Assembly (NCBI GenBank): GCA_002205965.3
Contig: NADL03000062.1
Location: 186,001-250,000 of the forward strand
From: Kappaphycus alvarezii
Taxonomy: Eukaryota > Rhodophyta > Florideophyceae > Gigartinales > Solieriaceae
Length of the DNA stretch: 64,000 nucleotides
Direction of reading: 5' to 3'
Below are positions 1 through 10,619 of the stretch, piece by piece. Every line of letters starts with the position of its first letter. Position 1 is the stretch's first letter. The translations under genes and the position numbers were made by a program. A model generated the notes under the pieces. That model made no database searches. It was not told where the DNA came from and saw only the letters and a program-made list of their open reading frames with translations.

Positions 1-1400
1 GACGTTGAAACAAACCCTCCCAGATTTCTTGTTCTCACACGTTAATCTCAGAACACTATGCGCTTGGTATTATGGCCTCGTGCAACGAAAGGGGACTCCA
101 TTCACCCACGTATCCACATCACCTGACATAATGACTGTGCTCATGAAAAGAAAAGGGAATTCAGGAGGGACTGAAACAGGTAACAAGCAGGGTGAGATGG
201 AATGGAATACTACTGCGATCGTTTGTGAGTTCAAAACATTTAGTGGAAACGATGCATTGCCAATGGCTTATGATGTCCGCTAGACGCACAGCACATACTA
301 TGAGCTTCTCATTGGGAGTAGTAGCACGCAAAAAAGCCTGCCCTTGCCTAAGGGTGAATTAGAATTGCAATCGAAATCATTCCATTCTGTGGTACTATGG
401 AAGCAGTATTGATACCAACTTATGCACCACGCTGCTGTTTGATAGTCTCCATTATTATTTGTAGCAGCTTCGAGAAGCGAGATAATCTATGCCGTACGTG
501 TCTAAATCACACAGTACATTGCAGATGCAATTTGTACTCTAATGCGAAGTCTCCAGCAAAGGTACATGCATTGGTCTTCGATTCCTCTAAAGCCAGTGCC
601 TGCGTTCAAGAAACAGGTGTACGGTTTCGGAAAAGACAGTCACTCTGTACAGTCATATCTAGGATTGGTTTGCAGTTTTCATGAGATGTTTCGGCAGTGT
701 GGCCCACTACAAGCGGCACACTATATGTGAACGAGGCTGGTCGTCGAGTGTAACATACACAAAGGTAGTACAGACGTAATGTCTCGAATAATTTCCCATT
801 GCCCATTTCGAATGAAAAGCTCTCTCCACGAGGTGCCATAATCTGGCAATTTGTTCAAATGCTGTTTGTAAACGCATACGATATGGCACGGCACGAGTTT
901 TATGAGTTGATGAATCTCAATATGATTCTTACCAAAAATGGAAAAGAACCTGTGCGAACTCTGTTTCGTTCAAAATTGTGTTGAAAACATATTTCAATCT
1001 TTACTCAAATCTGTTGAAGTCAGAACGAGTTACGCAACGGAATGCAGTGAGAATAAGACATCAATGATGATTGGAAACCAATGTATATCAAAACTATTGC
1101 GATACAAAACAGATTCTGCTCGAGCCAGGAAGATGGATGTAACTCGAGTAGAATCTGCCAAACCACACGTACTTTGTCTGTATAGTTGTCGTATTGCAAA
1201 AGAAAATCAAGTTTCTGGAAACCCGAAATAGTGGATCGTGTGCTCGAAGGCCGAGAACAAACGCAAAACAATTGTTCGAAATGGTCAAAAAACTCGCTAC
1301 TCTAGTTTACAATGCAGTGTGCTTTTGTGTCGAGTGGTTCGGCAGAAAGTTCGTCACCGAGCTCAGAAAAGTTGTTGGGAGGAGTGGCATGATCTAAAGA
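1..1400 (+). other. Unrecognised region with short open-frame fragments
   Basis: Several short plus-strand open segments (5-283, 397-684, 799-984, 938-1231, 1194-1397) lie in different frames and overlap. The composition is more gene-like than the AT-rich deserts further right, so this could be one decayed gene or transposase. A piece near 800-900 (…QMLFVNAYDMARHEF…) faintly recalls the C-terminal NA-containing helix of piggyBac-type transposases, but no acidic catalytic motif was found, so no family is assigned. Confidence 0.25.
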
Positions 1401-1427
1401 AACTTTAGGATTCTTGAATCATTTTAT

Positions 1428-1722
1428 ATTATCCGGGAGTAACTATTGTTTAGGGGTACCCATATTGGTACCACTTGTATGGGGCACCGTTTTTACGAAG
1501 GGGTACCCGAAGTCTTGGTTTTTATTATGGTATGTTTGGCTATGAGATCGTCGCTGTTCTTTGAAAGTATTGGTATATGTTATTGGTATACCAAAAGCTC
1601 AGACAAAGACGCACAATAAAGGTCCGCAGTTGACACATCCAAATCATTGTCAATAGAGCAACTGGCAGGTACAAATCAAAAGGCACCCCGCGCGGTACCC
1701 CTTAAAATTTTCCGGGGATAAT
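1428..1722. repeat. Possible short inverted-repeat element (MITE-like)
   Basis: The two ends are imperfect inverted copies: ATTATCC at 1428-1434 answers GGATAAT at 1716-1722, and GGGGTACC at 1453-1460 answers GGTACCCC at 1694-1701. The roughly 295-bp interior has no open frame of note. A non-autonomous DNA element is the simplest reading. No target-site duplication could be fixed, and the two matching blocks are short. Confidence 0.35.
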
Positions 1723-2629
1723 GAAATCTGGGAGAAGCCCCGCTGTGGTTGCACAGGACTTGGACAGCATTTGTTTGATTTTAAAGTTCCTGAAACTCCG
1801 TAATGGACCCGAAGCCCCCTCCATGCAATACTGTACTGTACAGTATGCTGTACAGTACAGTATTGCATATCAGCTCTGATTATCCTTCCCCACACAGAAT
1901 CTGGTGGGGCATTTGGCCCGTCAAATGGCTGCACTTTCTGTTTGCACTGAGATTTCTATGGCCCTGCTTTAAACAGGATTCTCCCGCCGTATCCATGAGA
2001 CTCAAGCTCACCTTAATTCCGCACACAGACTCAACCTCACCTTTACTGGCCCTGTAAGTTTTTTCCGCACTGATGCCTCTTTCTTGATTCATGGCGTCTA
2101 TGACATCCATGCGGTTCCGCGTTGTTTCCTCTGTAGCCATCCACCGTACAAGTTAGTTACGGTGCAGGTGGTAGTGAACTGTACAGCGTTGCAGAGACTA
2201 GTGCACTTTTGCGGTAACGCTGTGGTCACTCGGCACTGAGCTTCCCCGTGCTGACGATTCCAGGCGATATCATGCCCTGACACTGGTTGGCAAACATGCT
2301 CCGCATCGCTCCTGCACTGATTCATTACCAGATCTCCCGCTCATACAGTACCGCAGCACTGCATGATTGTGTACACAGTGCGGCAAAAGACCTGAGCTGA
2401 GCTGCTCTTGTAAAGCTCTTACGAATACTGTATTCCCGTGTGATTTTTTCCGAAACGACGCCAGCTATACTACGTCATTCATAAAGTTGTACCTGCACCG
2501 CACCCGTTGCTCCACAGCCTCGGGCCATACATAACCTCCCTCCATCGACGGGCCCAACGCTAGCGTCGTGCCTGATCCAAACATCTGAGCTCACGTGCTC
2601 CACCTCCCCACCTCTGGGCTCTTGTCAAA
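1723..2629. other. Intergenic region upstream of the GH16 gene
   Basis: No coding sequence is recognised. It holds the perfect palindrome at 1823-1868 and should contain the GH16 promoter, but no convincing TATA box is visible in the last 200 bases before the start codon. Confidence 0.5.
1823..1868. repeat. Perfect palindrome, 21-bp arms, 4-base loop
   Basis: Arm 1823-1843 is the exact reverse complement of arm 1848-1868, with TATG between them. The arms consist mostly of a GTACA/TGTAC motif. Related GTACA-rich repeats follow the GH16 gene at 3592-3680, so the gene is flanked on both sides by this motif. It would form a very stable hairpin in RNA or in single-stranded DNA. Confidence 0.9.
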
Positions 2630-3576
2630 ATGGAAGCAAAAATGCATTTCGGAAAGCTTTTCACTCTACTTTGCAGCTCACTGATGCTACTCTCACTGTC
2701 AAGTGCACAGGATTGGACTCTGTCAGGGCTTGGCGACCCTCTGGAATCAGTGGGGGCGGATCCCGGTCGCAATCGGAAATGGAAGATCGACTGGATCCTA
2801 TCAGACAGCTTTTTCTACCGCAACAAATCGCACCCCAACTTTACCCGCAAGTGGGTAGACTACAATCCCACCGGTTGGTTGGGCCCTGGTGCCACGTTGT
2901 TCAACTCGGACAACGTGTTGCTGTCCGACGGGAAGCTTGTCATCCTCGCGTCGCACATACCAGAGGCGGAGCAAGGCGAGGCGCATTGCATGCCTCCATC
3001 CGAGCTGAGCAACGGGTGTAGGTGCGGGAATTGCTTTCTGACGCGACGCAGGGTGCATACGGGGTATGTTTCGAGTAAGAAGCGTTTAGGATTCCCTAGT
3101 TTTACGGAATGCTCGATGAAAATCAGGGACGGCCTTGTCGTCGAATTTCTGGCTCAAGAGCAGGCAAACGGAGATTGATGTGAATGAGAGTTACGGGACG
3201 GGGGGTATCGCAGGGTGGGTAAGACGAATGTGCATATATTCTTCCGATTTGGAGGGGATCCGCGTAGTGTGAGTAGGCAGAAAAACAACCCGACTGGGTA
3301 TGACCTGAGCCCATCGATACGGGTGCATTGGTTGAATGAGACGTTTGTGGAGTTTTACTTTGATGGGATGTTGATACGGTCAATGGAGTTGCGTGCGGAT
3401 GGGATTGTGGATCCGACGGAAGGGTACTTGAATGAGGGGATGAGGGTGGTGCTGGACTTGGAGGCGCACTCGTGGCGGAGGAGGAGGGGGTGGCGTCAGA
3501 GGAGGAGCTTGGGAATGAGGAGGTGAATCGTATGGTGGTGGATTGGGTGCGGACGTACGAATCTGTTGCAGAGTAG
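2630..3576 (+). pseudogene. Secreted GH16 glycosidase, agarase/porphyranase-like, frame-broken
   Basis: GH16 enzymes cleave beta-linked glycans; the red-algal members are thought to act in the cell wall on agar- or carrageenan-type galactans. The start at 2630 or, more typically placed, 2642 (MHFGKLF…) gives a hydrophobic signal peptide ending near SSAQ. Core strands follow: W-rich N-terminus, NVLLSDGKLVI, HTGYVSSKK. The catalytic motif TEIDVNESYG is encoded at 3168-3197 (two catalytic Glu and the intervening Asp, ExDxxE type) but in a different frame from the flanking parts. Downstream, HIFFRFGGDP, EFYFDG and LDLEAHSW lie in the first frame, and VDWVRTYE ends the protein at 3576 in a third. 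The frame changes fall near an A-run at 3117-3122, a G-run at 3200-3206 and a G-rich stretch at 3475-3490. Either the gene is dead or these are homopolymer errors. Length and order fit a complete single-domain GH16. Confidence 0.85.
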
Positions 3577-3591
3577 GGAATGTGAAGGGGT

Positions 3592-3680
3592 TGCAGTACA
3601 GTACAGTACAGTATAGAGGAAGGGGTCTCTATCTATTGTATGTACAGTACAGTACAATACAATACTGTACAGTAAGAGGT
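3592..3680. repeat. GTACA-type short repeats
   Basis: Two clusters of CAGTA/GTACA units lie just after the GH16 stop and are partly inverted relative to each other. They resemble the arms of the palindrome at 1823-1868. Confidence 0.7.
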
Positions 3681-3714
3681 ACATTTTGCCAAAGGTGTTG
3701 GTGACTCACCACTG

Positions 3715-4425
3715 GTGAGCCGTGGGCGGTTTCCCCTACAGCTCTCTATTCGTAAGGTTCTTCATGATGCACCTTTTCTAAACAAACACATCAAAAAGCA
3801 AGGATTGAATGAGCAACGCATCGTCGCAGATGGACGAGGCACCAATGGGATTCTCATGTACGATAGGACGAAAAAGCTCAATCTTGATGGGTCTGACTGA
3901 TTGGCGTTCGAGTAAAATGACCAACGGAAAGAAAAAATGGTTTGCTAAGAGAAAAAGGTTGTAAATCTCTGATGGTGTGATCATGCTTTGCAGGAACCAG
4001 AATTTTCACTTGATCATCCTGGAAGAAAAACAAAATGATCCAAAGTACATTCAGATGCGCGAAACCATTTGCTACCGTTTGCTAAAGATTTGCCGCTTCA
4101 ATGTAAGTTTATAAAATAAAGAGCTCTGTCTCATCTTGAGGGTGTGAAAAAAAAATGTCCAGAAGAGAATTTCAATTTGGTTCTACCATGGCCAGTGTAT
4201 TCAGCACATTTAAACCCTATCGAAAATATTTGGGAATCTTTTTTTAGAATTTATTTTGTGAATCCGAGACAGTTTGAAATCTGCAGTTCTCTCGAATATT
4301 GTGTGCTGGAAGCACGGTCCAATATTGCGCACATTATACCAGATAAATTAGTTAATTTATGCCAAAGCGATGCGATGACGTTCTTCGAGCGCAAAGGAGA
4401 GGAAAGACTACTCATCTTATCTTAA
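3715..4425 (+). pseudogene. Tc1/mariner transposase relic
   Basis: A DDE transposase of the Tc1/mariner superfamily, which cuts and pastes its element at TA sites. The first segment (3715-3900) ends in YDRTKKLNLDGSD, matching the region around the first catalytic Asp of Tc1-type enzymes. The second (4144-4425) holds LPWPVYSAHLNPIENIW, the hallmark containing the third catalytic acidic residue, followed by the usual C-terminal helices (NIAHIIPDKLVNLCQS). Both segments are in the same frame; the middle (3900-4140) carries several stops and the second-Asp region is degraded. The N-terminal paired-type DNA-binding part is only partly visible and no terminal inverted repeats were identified. It is dead, and the Copia fossil begins 125 bases downstream. 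Confidence 0.85.
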
Positions 4426-4551
4426 AAAGCTCTTTTCTCTGCATAAATCTGGTACATCCAAAAGTGTTCTTAAAGTTTTTCCCGTTGCATTGAAAGTTTT
4501 GTGCTATAAGTCTTTATTTTTATTCTTTTTAAGCATCTTCTATTTGTTAAA

Positions 4552-4846
4552 TGCAGATACTGCCACTCAATAGCTGAAGATTGCATTTACTGATAACACG
4601 TAACAGATGAAATAATCACACATGCAACGTGAGTACATTTGCGTAACTGGAAGTTAAGTGCAGGTAATAAAATTACGTGGTCAGCTCTCGCATAGGTGAA
4701 CGCTTTTATTGCATTATTAGCCTTCTCTGGACGTCTATAAGGAGAGGTGCTCGCTAGCTAGGTGCAATTTGAAGAGCGACCAAGCGACGACCTACCGACG
4801 TGTAGCAAAGAATAGACATTTCTACTTGGACTTCGACGGCTTCTCA
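4552..4846 (+). repeat. Copia 5' LTR
   Basis: Begins TGCAGATACTGCC and ends …TTCTCA (TG…CA ends). It matches 9497-9792 along its length. A TATA-like TCTATAAG near 4736 is a plausible element promoter. Confidence 0.9.
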
Positions 4847-4849
4847 TTG

Positions 4850-4862
4850 TTATGGGCCCAGA
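4850..4862 (+). other. Primer-binding site, initiator tRNA-Met anticodon arm
   Basis: GTTATGGGCCCAG lies a few bases after the LTR end. It is the exact reverse complement of CUGGGCCCAUAAC, the anticodon-arm segment of eukaryotic initiator tRNA-Met. Drosophila copia is known to prime from an internal initiator-tRNA fragment of this kind. The match is seen; use as a primer is inferred from the family. Confidence 0.8.
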
Positions 4863-6150
4863 AAGCTCTGATCTACCGAAGCGGCCTCGCTTCTCGTGGG
4901 ACTTGAAGACCGTGCTCTGGACCGACGGAAAAGGTAACCAGGAACTTTACGCGACATCGGTCGCACAATGTAAATCGTTTCACAGCAAACTGGACGCGAA
5001 CAATTCGAACAAGATTCGTGAAGATCTCATGGTAATCATCCTTCAATCGTAACTCTACGGAAGGGCAAGAGACATTTGCAAGTCGATTCCAGAAGAGGCC
5101 ATTCAGTCCGCAGAAGGTGCCAATGCAATTGTTAAGGCGCTGTCCACTCGTGACCCACTCGCCGTAGTATCCGAAATGTAACAAGACCTGTTGACACTTT
5201 TGAACACGAAGCGAAACAAGAACGAAAGTATGTGGAACTTTGAATCAAGATTTCAGGCACAAGTGTCCCGTATCAACAAGCAGGGGACAGAGGCCAGGAT
5301 GTCGGGAGCCTTGATGGAATTCATAATGCTCGCCAACTCTGACGTCGACAATACCCAGAGAGTATCTGTATTGGCTAATTGTGCGCCGGAAAGTTCCAGA
5401 CTTGGGACAAATGCTTCTACAAATGAATATATAGAAAGCGTTTCATATAATTCTATCGCTTCTATTCTCCGGCAGTGTACTCGTACAGGCCGAAGCTCTT
5501 AATCAGAACCCTTGTCCATCAATTCATCGCATGCACAGAGATATTGCTCTGGCAACGGCACAGGACAAAGTAGTAAGAAGAAAACGCCAGAGCAAATCGC
5601 AGAGATGAAAAGGACATCGAAGTGTCACAGATGCGAGAAATGTGGTCAATTGGCTACTGATCATAGAAGAGATGGCTCGCTGAAGGCAAGACATAAGTCT
5701 TATGACGCTCCACCCGGCGAAGGAGGAGGCCGTTATTCAACATGAAATGCTTAGGAGATGGCGGATCGTTCGACTCGGAATTTGATGGACCATTACTGGA
5801 CGATGATGCTCCCTACAGTGGAATTGGCACTGAAGAACTCACGACGATCAAGGATCTTGTTTGCCCTGAGTGGAATGGAGACCTTGACTCGTTACCAAAA
5901 GCCATCGAAGATCGTCTATACTGGCAATACGGATCAGGAAGCCACAGCAGCGAGCAAAGAAAATTTCTTAGTTCCATCATGCTCGTTGCGCGCTGTAACG
6001 AAGGACCTGAGATTCGTATCCGACACTTGGTGATCGAAGGCTCATCTCAGTGGGTTTTAGGTAAGAATGTCACAAAGCACTGCAACATACTCCATATAGG
6101 AAAGAAATTCTTGGAATTGCCAGCCACAGAACATGGAAGGAGAGACTGAA
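4852..6150 (+). pseudogene. Copia fossil: gag and protease region
   Basis: The Gag-type N-terminal part starts at about 4852. A cysteine-rich stretch around 5615-5665 (CHRCEKCG…) looks like a worn zinc knuckle. The following part (about 5740-6150) sits where the aspartic protease belongs, although no clear DSGA motif was found. Broken. Confidence 0.65.
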
Positions 6151-6429
6151 CCACTGTAATCGATAGGGATATGCATTCATACATACCTCATTCCGCTTTT
6201 ACGGTCTTGAAAGATACTCTGACGACCACAAACAATATGGCACTGTTCTGTGCAACGGCTCACATAGAAGACGAAAACAAGGAGCGTCCTTGGAGAAAAC
6301 TGAAGAAGATCATCGATTAAGTGCATCAGCACGTCTGTGGACATTCTACTTATTCAGATATCAAGGTTTGAATGGAAAGTAACGGCCTCTGGAACCACCA
6401 GGTCGATAAACACCTGCAAAGAAAGCTCT

Positions 6430-7441
6430 AAACATGTGCTGTCTGTACTACGAACGCAAAGCCAGCAGCAAGGAGAAAGGTCTCTCTAAGCAATATGACG
6501 AGGAACTTCAATCAGGTGACGTGTATCGATCATATGTTTCTCGAAGATCATTGTGTGGCGCTCATTATGGACACCGTGTCGTGCTATTCTGCTGCAATGT
6601 CGGTTCCCGATACCTCGATGAAGAACGCAATCGTAGCACTCGACGCTCAGTGGATTACGCCGCTTTGGACACCAGAGGCTGTACTCTTCGACCAAGCATT
6701 TGACAACTCAATCTTTCGTAATTACCGAGCAGACATAGGAGTGGAACCGTGCCCCATTCTACCGAGAAAACACAATAAGAATGTGTTGGAATCGAAGCAT
6801 CGCATCATCCGCGACATATTTTTAAGGCTCCAGGCGGACACCTTTACGAAGATAGAACGTTGCGGGGAATTGGCAGTTCACCAATCGATCAGAGTGTCTA
6901 ACGACCTATACGGAAGCGACGTCATGTCACTCCAAGAGCTTTCCAAAGGATACACTCGACCGATTCAAAGTGGAACTACACCCTATGTGCTTCCCCAAGA
7001 ACTGTTGGATGCTCACCTAAAAATCCTTGCAAGGCGAAATCTCACGTTAATTCTGTGACCAAAAGACGTGAAGGAGTTCCCCATCTCGGTGGGGATAGCG
7101 TTCAAGTACACATCAAGCAGCAGAATGAGAAAAGTGGCAAATGGACGCAACCAAGAATTGTTCTGGCCTACAACATAGCCAGCAGAACAGTTACAGTACC
7201 CGGGGAAAACGGAAAACGCGTCAAAGCTTCAGTGGAAGACGTACGACCTGCAGTGAAAGACAATGAGCTAGCTACCACGGTGCAAAATGCTATCGACGAA
7301 CTCGATCGAAGTCTAAACGAAATATTGGAAGCCATCAAGGAAGATGAAGAACCGATAGATGAGAGTACGGAACAAAATTCCGAGAAGACGATTTTCTCAT
7401 TGTTATGGGCCCAGAAGACGGTACAGCAACTGCAGAAATAG
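6430..7441 (+). pseudogene. Copia fossil: integrase region
   Basis: A segment around 6495-7058 has an integrase-core look (LWTPEAVLFDQAFDN near 6665-6710). It runs into a basic, charged C-terminal part (to 7441) typical of the region between Copia integrase and reverse transcriptase. The end of this part includes a 23-base copy of the LTR/primer-site junction (7394-7416). Confidence 0.65.
7394..7416 (+). repeat. Internal copy of the LTR/primer-site junction
   Basis: These 23 bases are identical to 4841-4863, which span the last LTR bases and the initiator tRNA-Met primer-binding site. The identity stops on both sides. Confidence 0.9.
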
Positions 7442-7899
7442 GAAGATGCCGATTTCAGTTCTACAGGACCTCACCACCATGCCAACGACGACAAAGATGG
7501 ATCAGAAAACAAGAACAATCGTGACTCGCACATGGACAATCAACAAGTTCAAACCGATGTAAAACCCAGAGCCGAACATTCCGAAGGTCGGTGACTGCAT
7601 TGAAGTGTACTGGCCGATAGATAACAGGTACTATGGAGGAACCATTGCGAGGCACAACGCACGCACGGATAGATACCGTGTGAATTATTCTGATGGCGAA
7701 AGTGAAACCTTGAAGCTCTAAAACGAGACGCGGAGGTATCAGGACACAGAACAATCAGAGCAGGTCAACACAGAGGACAATAGACGGAATAACCAGCTCG
7801 CCGCGCAGGAAGTGCAGCTTTCTCCGGGATGAGTATTAGAAAGCGCTGAGAAAGACACAATCCGAAGCTATAACAAGGCCTTTGGGTGTAACGAATTTA

Positions 7900-8690
7900 T
7901 GCTGCACGAAGCCGAAGGATGCCTACCTTTGTTACTCAGAACGCGTATGACCGGCAAGGAAATGCTTTTATGCGGATAGTGCGCCAGATTCCAGTAACCA
8001 AAGTTTCATTAAGTGCAAACATCATTACGAGTCATTTATTCTACAAAATGAGGAAATTGGACGATGAATCGCTTGTAATGAAAGCTCGGATCGCTGTACA
8101 TGGAAATAAGGATCGAGAGAAATACACTTTGAAAACCGACTCCGCTGCATGCCCACCTGTTGGAATAAGGATTCTTCTTTCTGTTGCAGCAATATTCAAG
8201 TGGACTTTGGCAAGAATCGACTTCAAGAGTGCCTTCCTAAAGTCGCCTGCGGGAAGGGACATTTACATTATACCTCCTCGCGAGTGCAACAAAAGAACTC
8301 GGCAGTACTGGCTCCTTTCCGCTGACTATGGCCTAGTCAATGCAGGAGCAAATTGGTAAGAAATCAGCGACAAATTTCGTAAGGATATAGGATTCATACA
8401 GCTAATATACATGCCACAGTTGTTCTACGTGAAGAGAAGTGGAAGTCTGGACATTCTATATGTGAAATTGGTAGATGACATATTGTTCGCTGGATCCAGA
8501 GACCGGCGTTCGACAGTGATAGAAAGAATTCAAGCAGAGTACAAACTTGTAACTATCGTGTACGAACCGAGATTGATTCAGTTCTCCGGCCTCCAAATTC
8601 TACAACGCGATGACTACAGTATCACTGTTAGTGGCGACCACAAGCTCGAAAGATTCCCCTTCTTCGTATGGATCGAATGAGACGTAAGCA
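7900..8690 (+). pseudogene. Copia fossil: reverse transcriptase region
   Basis: Recognisable Copia RT blocks: ARIDFKSAFLKS (the first catalytic Asp block, where Copia usually reads VDVKTAFL) and VKLVDDILFAGS (the YVDD-type block). Broken. Confidence 0.88.
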
Positions 8691-8739
8691 TCAAGAATAA
8701 AACGTCACAACCATTGAATTGAAAAGTTTCAGATCGTTG

Positions 8740-9170
8740 AATAGCTCAATTGGTTGGCTCGGAGTCGCCTTATCTCCGTTTTGCGCTCATGCTGCGTCAA
8801 TGTTATAGAAAAAAGGGCAGTTGCCGAGAGTGAAGGATTTGGTGACTCAGCTTAATGTTTTGAAAGCGTTGAAGAAGAAATAGACTACTGTTTGCTACAT
8901 TCAACCAGAAGAAAGGAAAGAATTGCAAGTCTCTTTGATCATATTCGCTGACGCAAGTCGTGCTACGGATCACGGCCAGCTTTGGTACATAGCGGGTTTT
9001 TATTTGGAAAGCTGGAAGAGAACACTCTGTTTCACACAGTGGCATGGAGCTTGCACAAATCTCGGCGTCCAGTCAAATCAATTGGATCAGCCGAAACTTT
9101 GGCTGCAGGCGAAGCTATTGACGAAGGAAAAGTGCTAGCAGAAGAATACAAGAAGACAAGAAGATAATAG
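8740..9170 (+). pseudogene. Copia fossil: RNase H region
   Basis: Contains SSIGWLG-type linker coding, IIFADASRATDHGQLWYI (first acidic block of Copia RNase H) and KSRRPVKSIGSAETLAAGE (second block). Order and spacing fit the end of a Copia polyprotein. Broken. Confidence 0.85.
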
Positions 9171-9496
9171 ACACCGATGTCAAGGTTTGGATAGTGGTTG
9201 ACTCAAAAGATTTATCTGGAACACTATCTACTTGTCGAAACCCCCGGCACTGTTCTATTAGTGGAGACATAAGTGTTATACGGTAAAAGTTCGAAACGAA
9301 GAAAATTGATCGCATGATATGGCTACTTGGAAGATGCAACTACGCGGAACCTTCGACAAAGCTCGATAGTTCTATGGTCAACGCTTTAGAGCTTATGCTC
9401 TTTGATGGCAAAATTTCAATCGTCCTTTCAAAACCTGTGCACACTTGCTCCAAAATGTCGACTGAATAAGGTTTACGGAGAAGATGTGATGTGAGA

Positions 9497-9792
9497 TGCA
9501 GACACTGCCACTCAATAGCTGAAGATTGCGTTTACTGATACCTCGTAACGGATGAAATAATCATACACGCAACGTGAGTAAATTTGCGTAACTGGAAGGT
9601 AAGTGCAGTTAATAACATTACGTGGTCAGCTCTCGCATAGGTGAACGCTTTTATTGCATTATTAGTCTTCTCTGGACGTATATAAGAAGAGGTGCTCGCT
9701 AGCTAGGTGCAGTTTGAAGAGCGACCAAGCGACGACCTACCGACGTGTAGCAAAGAATAGACATTTCTACTTGGACTTCGACGGTTTTCTCA
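9497..9792 (+). repeat. Copia 3' LTR
   Basis: Begins TGCAGACACTGCC and ends TTTTCTCA. It is co-linear with 4552-4846 at about 94% identity by eye. The short stretch before it should hold the polypurine tract but is not strikingly purine-rich. Confidence 0.9.
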
Positions 9793-9892
9793 TTATACAT
9801 GGCTGAATGCAGCTGTTTTCGTTACAAACGTACGAAAAATATTGCTGCACTATTTTCGAAACAAGAATGAAAAAGTACATTACTCGGCCCAT

Positions 9893-10122
9893 ATGCAACT
9901 AGGGCCGCAGTTTCATCTTATATCTCGCTTCCTTTGCTTTTTCGCGTCGTGGATGCACCCCTCGTAGCAACGTAGCTAATTGGCTACCCGCTTTGCGTTT
10001 AGTCTCCGAGTGGCGCAGGCGCCACAGATTGGCACCCGCCATCTGCCTGCGTATTTGACCTCTAAATACTCTCCTCACACTTTCGTGCCTCACAACTCAT
10101 AACGATCTGCCGTACCATCCAT
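9893..10122 (+). repeat. Dispersed repeat, solo-LTR-like (copy 1)
   Basis: Diverged copy of 20500-20732 in the same orientation. Shared blocks include TTTAGTCTCC and a CTAAATACTCTCC/ATAAATACCCTCC stretch that looks like a TATA region. Both copies start near TG and end near CCA, so a solo LTR is plausible. Both also keep a minus-strand open frame of 64 residues with related sequence. No internal retroelement was found between the copies. Confidence 0.5.
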
Positions 10123-10347
10123 TTTAGTAACAGCCTGGTTCAGATCATGCGGTAGTAGCGGATTCCATTGTTTTCGTGTACGGAATAATGAAATTGATAA
10201 ATTGGACACTTTATTGAAACAGTTTAAGCATACCAGGATTCTAATAATATGGAGCAAAGCGTTGCAACTTGCGGCGATTATTCGCAATATCAGTGCTTTG
10301 CTTACAAATGAGCTAGATCTATGGACTTCGGCAACGACAATAGTTCC

Positions 10348-10605
10348 TGTGGCTCGCACAAGGTGTGCGTGACTATGGAGCCCTGGCAGGTTTTCTTTAT
10401 TTTATTCCGTCGTGCCTTCAGTCCCACGGATCTGGTCCAGATCTTTCCTCTAACTATAGCTATACCCACTAATGCCCGGCCAACAGCTTTTATAAGCCAC
10501 AAACGTCGTCACGGTGCATGCTCCGTCCTCTACTGTGCTTACAGAACTACATGTCAATGTAGTGGTGTTGTACTCCTCTCTCCTCATGGGGAGTATCTCC
10601 CAACG
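10348..10605 (-). repeat. Gypsy 3' LTR
   Basis: On the minus strand it starts near TTGGGAGATACTCCCC, directly after the chromodomain coding end. It contains a TTATAAAAGC promoter-like box and AATAAAATAAAG poly-A-like signals, and ends GAGCCACA. Position and signals fit an LTR; no second copy exists in the window for comparison. Confidence 0.65.
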
Positions 10606-10619
10606 AGTGTCGCGCCTTC

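Larger units (their letters stand above)
4552..9792 (+). mobile_element. Ty1/Copia retrotransposon fossil with both LTRs
   Basis: The order LTR, primer-binding site, gag, protease, integrase, reverse transcriptase, RNase H, LTR identifies Ty1/Copia (Pseudoviridae). The element is 5.24 kb. The LTRs differ at about 17 of 295 positions by hand alignment (roughly 6%), which suggests a moderately old insertion; no substitution rate is known here, so no date is given. Flanks TTAAA and TTATA could be an imperfect 5-bp target duplication. The coding part is broken in roughly ten or more places. Confidence 0.93.

Noticed and set aside
1-1400. A piggyBac transposase
   Set aside because: Only one loosely similar helix was seen; no catalytic Asp blocks, no Cys-rich C-terminus and no TTAA flanks could be tied to it.
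8735-8775. A tRNA-like TAGCTCAATTGGTTGG stretch
   Set aside because: It lies inside the Copia coding region, where it encodes the expected linker peptide, and no cloverleaf can be drawn.
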